This document shows positions 5,609 through 6,702 of a stretch of DNA of 6,702 nt, one piece after another. The DNA is from Mycoplasmatota bacterium (GTDB lineage: Bacteria; Bacillota_I; Bacilli_A; RF39; UBA660): the NCBI GenBank assembly GCA_012840755.1, contig DUWA01000201.1:1-6702 (forward strand). The letters are read 5' to 3'. The first letter of the stretch is position 1, and each line of letters begins with the position of its first letter. Below the pieces are notes generated by a model that searched no databases, was not told where the DNA came from, and saw nothing but the letters and a program-made list of their open reading frames with translations. A program made the position numbers and the translations under genes.

Positions 5609-6391
5609 ATGAATAAAATTCTCATAACAGGTGCAGCAGGGGGGATAGCAGCAGATGTTATTAATAATATAAAAGAAAAATATTATATTTATTTAACAGT
5701 GCATACTGCAAAACAATTAAAAAGAATTAATAAGATATATAAAAACAATAAAAATATACATTGTTTTAAATTAGATATAACTAATAAAAAGGATCTTAAA
5801 AAAATTGAAAAATTAGATATAGATATACTAATCAATAATGCTGCTGTTGGAATCGGTGGTTCAATTGCTGAACTAGATATTAATAAAGTAAAAGAAAACT
5901 TTGAAGTAAATGTTTTCAGTAATTTTTTACTTACTCAAAAAGTTTTAAAAAATATGATAAAAAAGGGTAAAGGTAAAATAATATTTATTTCATCTATTGC
6001 TGGAATAATGCCTATTAATTTTCTTGGTGTATATTCAGCAACAAAAGCCTCTATTAATAAATTAGCATACACACTACACAATGAATTAAAATATATTAAC
6101 AAAAATATTAAAGTTGTTATTATACAACCAGGAATGTATAAAACAGGCTTTAATCAGGTGATGCTTAACAATAAATATGATTGGATGGAAAAACAAAGTT
6201 ATTTTAAAAATGATATAAATAAAATTATGTATAAAGAAAATCTTTTATTTGATAATTTTGAAAGAAAAAAACTTAATTCAATTACAAAGACAATTATAAA
6301 AGTTATAGAAAAAAACAACCCTAAATTAATTTACAGAGCTCCTTTATCACAAACAATCTTTTCTAAATTTCATGAATTCTTTTTTCAATAA
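5609..6391 (+). CDS. Short-chain dehydrogenase/reductase, substrate unknown
   Basis: 260 aa classical SDR. These cytoplasmic NAD(P)-dependent oxidoreductases act on alcohols, ketones or sugars; the substrate is not predictable here. Seen: the cofactor motif TGAAGGIA (7-14), where the usual third glycine (GIG) is Ala14; the acidic LDI (55-57); NNAA (76-79); and the active-site tetrad N101, S129, Y142 and K146 (YSATK). The C-terminal third (residues 185-260) is lysine-rich and diverged. The start at ATG 5609 is set by the Rossmann motif and by GGTGG 7 nt upstream. It sits directly behind folD without a visible promoter of its own, so it probably depends on read-through from glyA-folD. Nothing links it biochemically to folate. 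It is followed by its own terminator. Confidence 0.88.
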   Translation: MNKILITGAAGGIAADVINNIKEKYYIYLTVHTAKQLKRINKIYKNNKNIHCFKLDITNKKDLKKIEKLDIDILINNAAVGIGGSIAELDINKVKENFEVNVFSNFLLTQKVLKNMIKKGKGKIIFISSIAGIMPINFLGVYSATKASINKLAYTLHNELKYINKNIKVVIIQPGMYKTGFNQVMLNNKYDWMEKQSYFKNDINKIMYKENLLFDNFERKKLNSITKTIIKVIEKNNPKLIYRAPLSQTIFSKFHEFFFQ

Positions 6392-6411
6392 AACAAAAAT
6401 ATAAAATAATT

Positions 6412-6440
6412 AAAAAACTATTGCATTAATAGTTTTTTTT
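6412..6440 (+). terminator. Terminator of the SDR gene
   Basis: Stem 6412-6422 pairs with 6428-6438 (11 bp, only one G-C pair: C6418-G6432), loop 6423-6427, followed by a T-run through 6441. It is thermodynamically weak but typical in form for this AT-rich genome. It overlaps the upstream part of the tRNA promoter. Confidence 0.7.
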
Positions 6441-6449
6441 TGATATTAT
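6421..6449 (+). promoter_or_regulatory. Promoter of the tRNA-Met gene
   Basis: TTGCAT (6421-6426), 17-nt spacer, TATTAT (6444-6449) with an extended TG at 6441-6442. The predicted start near 6456 leaves a leader of about 12 nt before the mature tRNA. The -35 lies in the loop and right side of the preceding terminator hairpin. Confidence 0.6.
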
Positions 6450-6467
6450 TATATTGCACTATTAAAT

Positions 6468-6544
6468 GGCGATGTAGCTCAGTTGGCTAGAGCAACCGGT
6501 TCATACCCGGTAGGTCGTGAGTTCGAATCTCTCCGTCGCTACCA
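6468..6544 (+). tRNA. tRNA-Met (CAT), elongator type
   Basis: 77 nt with an encoded CCA end (6542-6544). Acceptor stem 6468-6474/6534-6540 (first pair G-T), D stem GCTC/GAGC, anticodon stem 6495-6499/6507-6511 with loop TTCATAC and anticodon CAT at 6502-6504, five-base variable loop, T loop TTCGAAT (6522-6528). It lacks the three G-C pairs of initiator anticodon stems and resembles Bacillus elongator tRNA-Met over the whole length as I recall it; the Ile2 (lysidine) type has a different loop (CTCATAA). The T stem has a T-T mismatch (6518 with 6532) where a G-T pair is found in Bacillus. Confidence 0.95.
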
Positions 6545-6554
6545 ATATGTAATT

Positions 6555-6584
6555 AAACCCTTATTGATAAGGGTTTTTATTTTT
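6555..6584 (+). terminator. Terminator of the tRNA gene
   Basis: AAACCCTTA (6555-6563) pairs with TAAGGGTTT (6568-6576), loop TTGA, followed by TTTTTATTTTT to 6584. It lies 10 nt after the tRNA CCA end and is the strongest intrinsic terminator in the right half of the window. Confidence 0.9.
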
Positions 6585-6613
6585 GAAAAAATTAGGAATA
6601 GATATCCTAATTT
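6585..6613 (-). terminator. Possible minus-strand terminator
   Basis: AAATTAGGA (6589-6597) and TCCTAATTT (6605-6613) form a 9-bp stem with a 7-nt loop. On the minus strand the stem is followed by T residues (complement of 6586-6588, continuing the T end of the arm); on the plus strand it is followed by A residues. It therefore points to a leftward transcription unit entering from the right edge. Confidence 0.4.
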
Positions 6614-6627
6614 AAAAAAACAGTTAA

Positions 6628-6702
6628 TTATAATAACTGGTTAACATCAAATAGGTTTGAAAAAATAATAAAACATAATATAATTACATATTTAATGACC
6701 AA
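6628..6702 (-). CDS. Possible C-terminal end of a convergent gene (partial)
   Basis: On the minus strand one frame is open from the window edge to TAA (6628-6630), 24 codons, while the other two stop within six codons. The peptide is hydrophobic (VIILCFIIF) and ends FDVNQLL. It is followed by a minus-strand terminator-like hairpin. Length and composition alone could arise by chance in AT-rich DNA, so the call is weak and no family is proposed. Confidence 0.3.
   Translation of the reverse strand: MVIKYVIILCFIIFSNLFDVNQLL

Noticed and set aside
6468..6544. Initiator tRNA-fMet or lysidine-type tRNA-Ile(CAT)
   Set aside because: The anticodon stem lacks the three G-C pairs of initiators, and the loop TTCATAC and overall sequence match the elongator Met type rather than Ile2.
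1..6702. CRISPR arrays, insertion sequences, prophage or defence genes
   Set aside because: No regularly spaced direct repeats, transposase or integrase motifs, or terminal inverted repeats were seen; apart from the OLE locus the genes are ordinary housekeeping and stress genes.

Overview
The window comes from a low-G+C Gram-positive bacterium (Bacillota). Coding regions are very AT-rich. The Shine-Dalgarno sequences are Firmicutes-like (AGGAGG, GGTGA), genes end in TAA or TGA, and there is no sign of TGA being read as Trp. The one tRNA resembles the Bacillus elongator tRNA-Met. Rubrerythrin with a PerR-type regulator suggests an anaerobe or microaerophile. The exact lineage cannot be fixed from this window.

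Layout, left to right. (1) 1-46 is the end of an unidentified gene, followed by a long AT-rich palindromic terminator (75-116). (2) 158-745 is protein-free, clearly richer in G+C than its surroundings, and folds into many long helices with two GNRA tetraloops. I identify it as an OLE (ornate, large, extremophilic) RNA. Immediately downstream is oapA, encoding the multi-pass membrane protein that partners OLE RNA; its DxxxD motif is intact. This pair is the most notable content of the window. (3) galE (UDP-glucose 4-epimerase) follows with its own promoter. (4) A two-gene oxidative-stress unit, a PerR/Fur-family repressor plus rubrerythrin, is driven by a consensus promoter. A 21-bp perfect inverted repeat sits at the start site, so self-regulation is likely. 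(5) glyA-folD is a one-carbon folate operon: serine hydroxymethyltransferase makes 5,10-methylene-THF and FolD oxidises it to 10-formyl-THF. A short-chain dehydrogenase follows, its ribosome-binding site built into the terminator hairpin behind folD. (6) Elongator tRNA-Met with its own promoter and terminator, then possibly the tail of a convergent minus-strand gene.

Five transcription units (OLE, oapA, galE, glyA, tRNA) share an almost identical extended -10 element of the form TGATATNNT. Several start only about 10-16 nt before the start codon. The OLE RNA's closing helix overlaps the -10 element of oapA, so the RNA and its protein partner may be transcribed both together and separately. 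No isoprenoid genes, the usual OLE neighbours, are visible.
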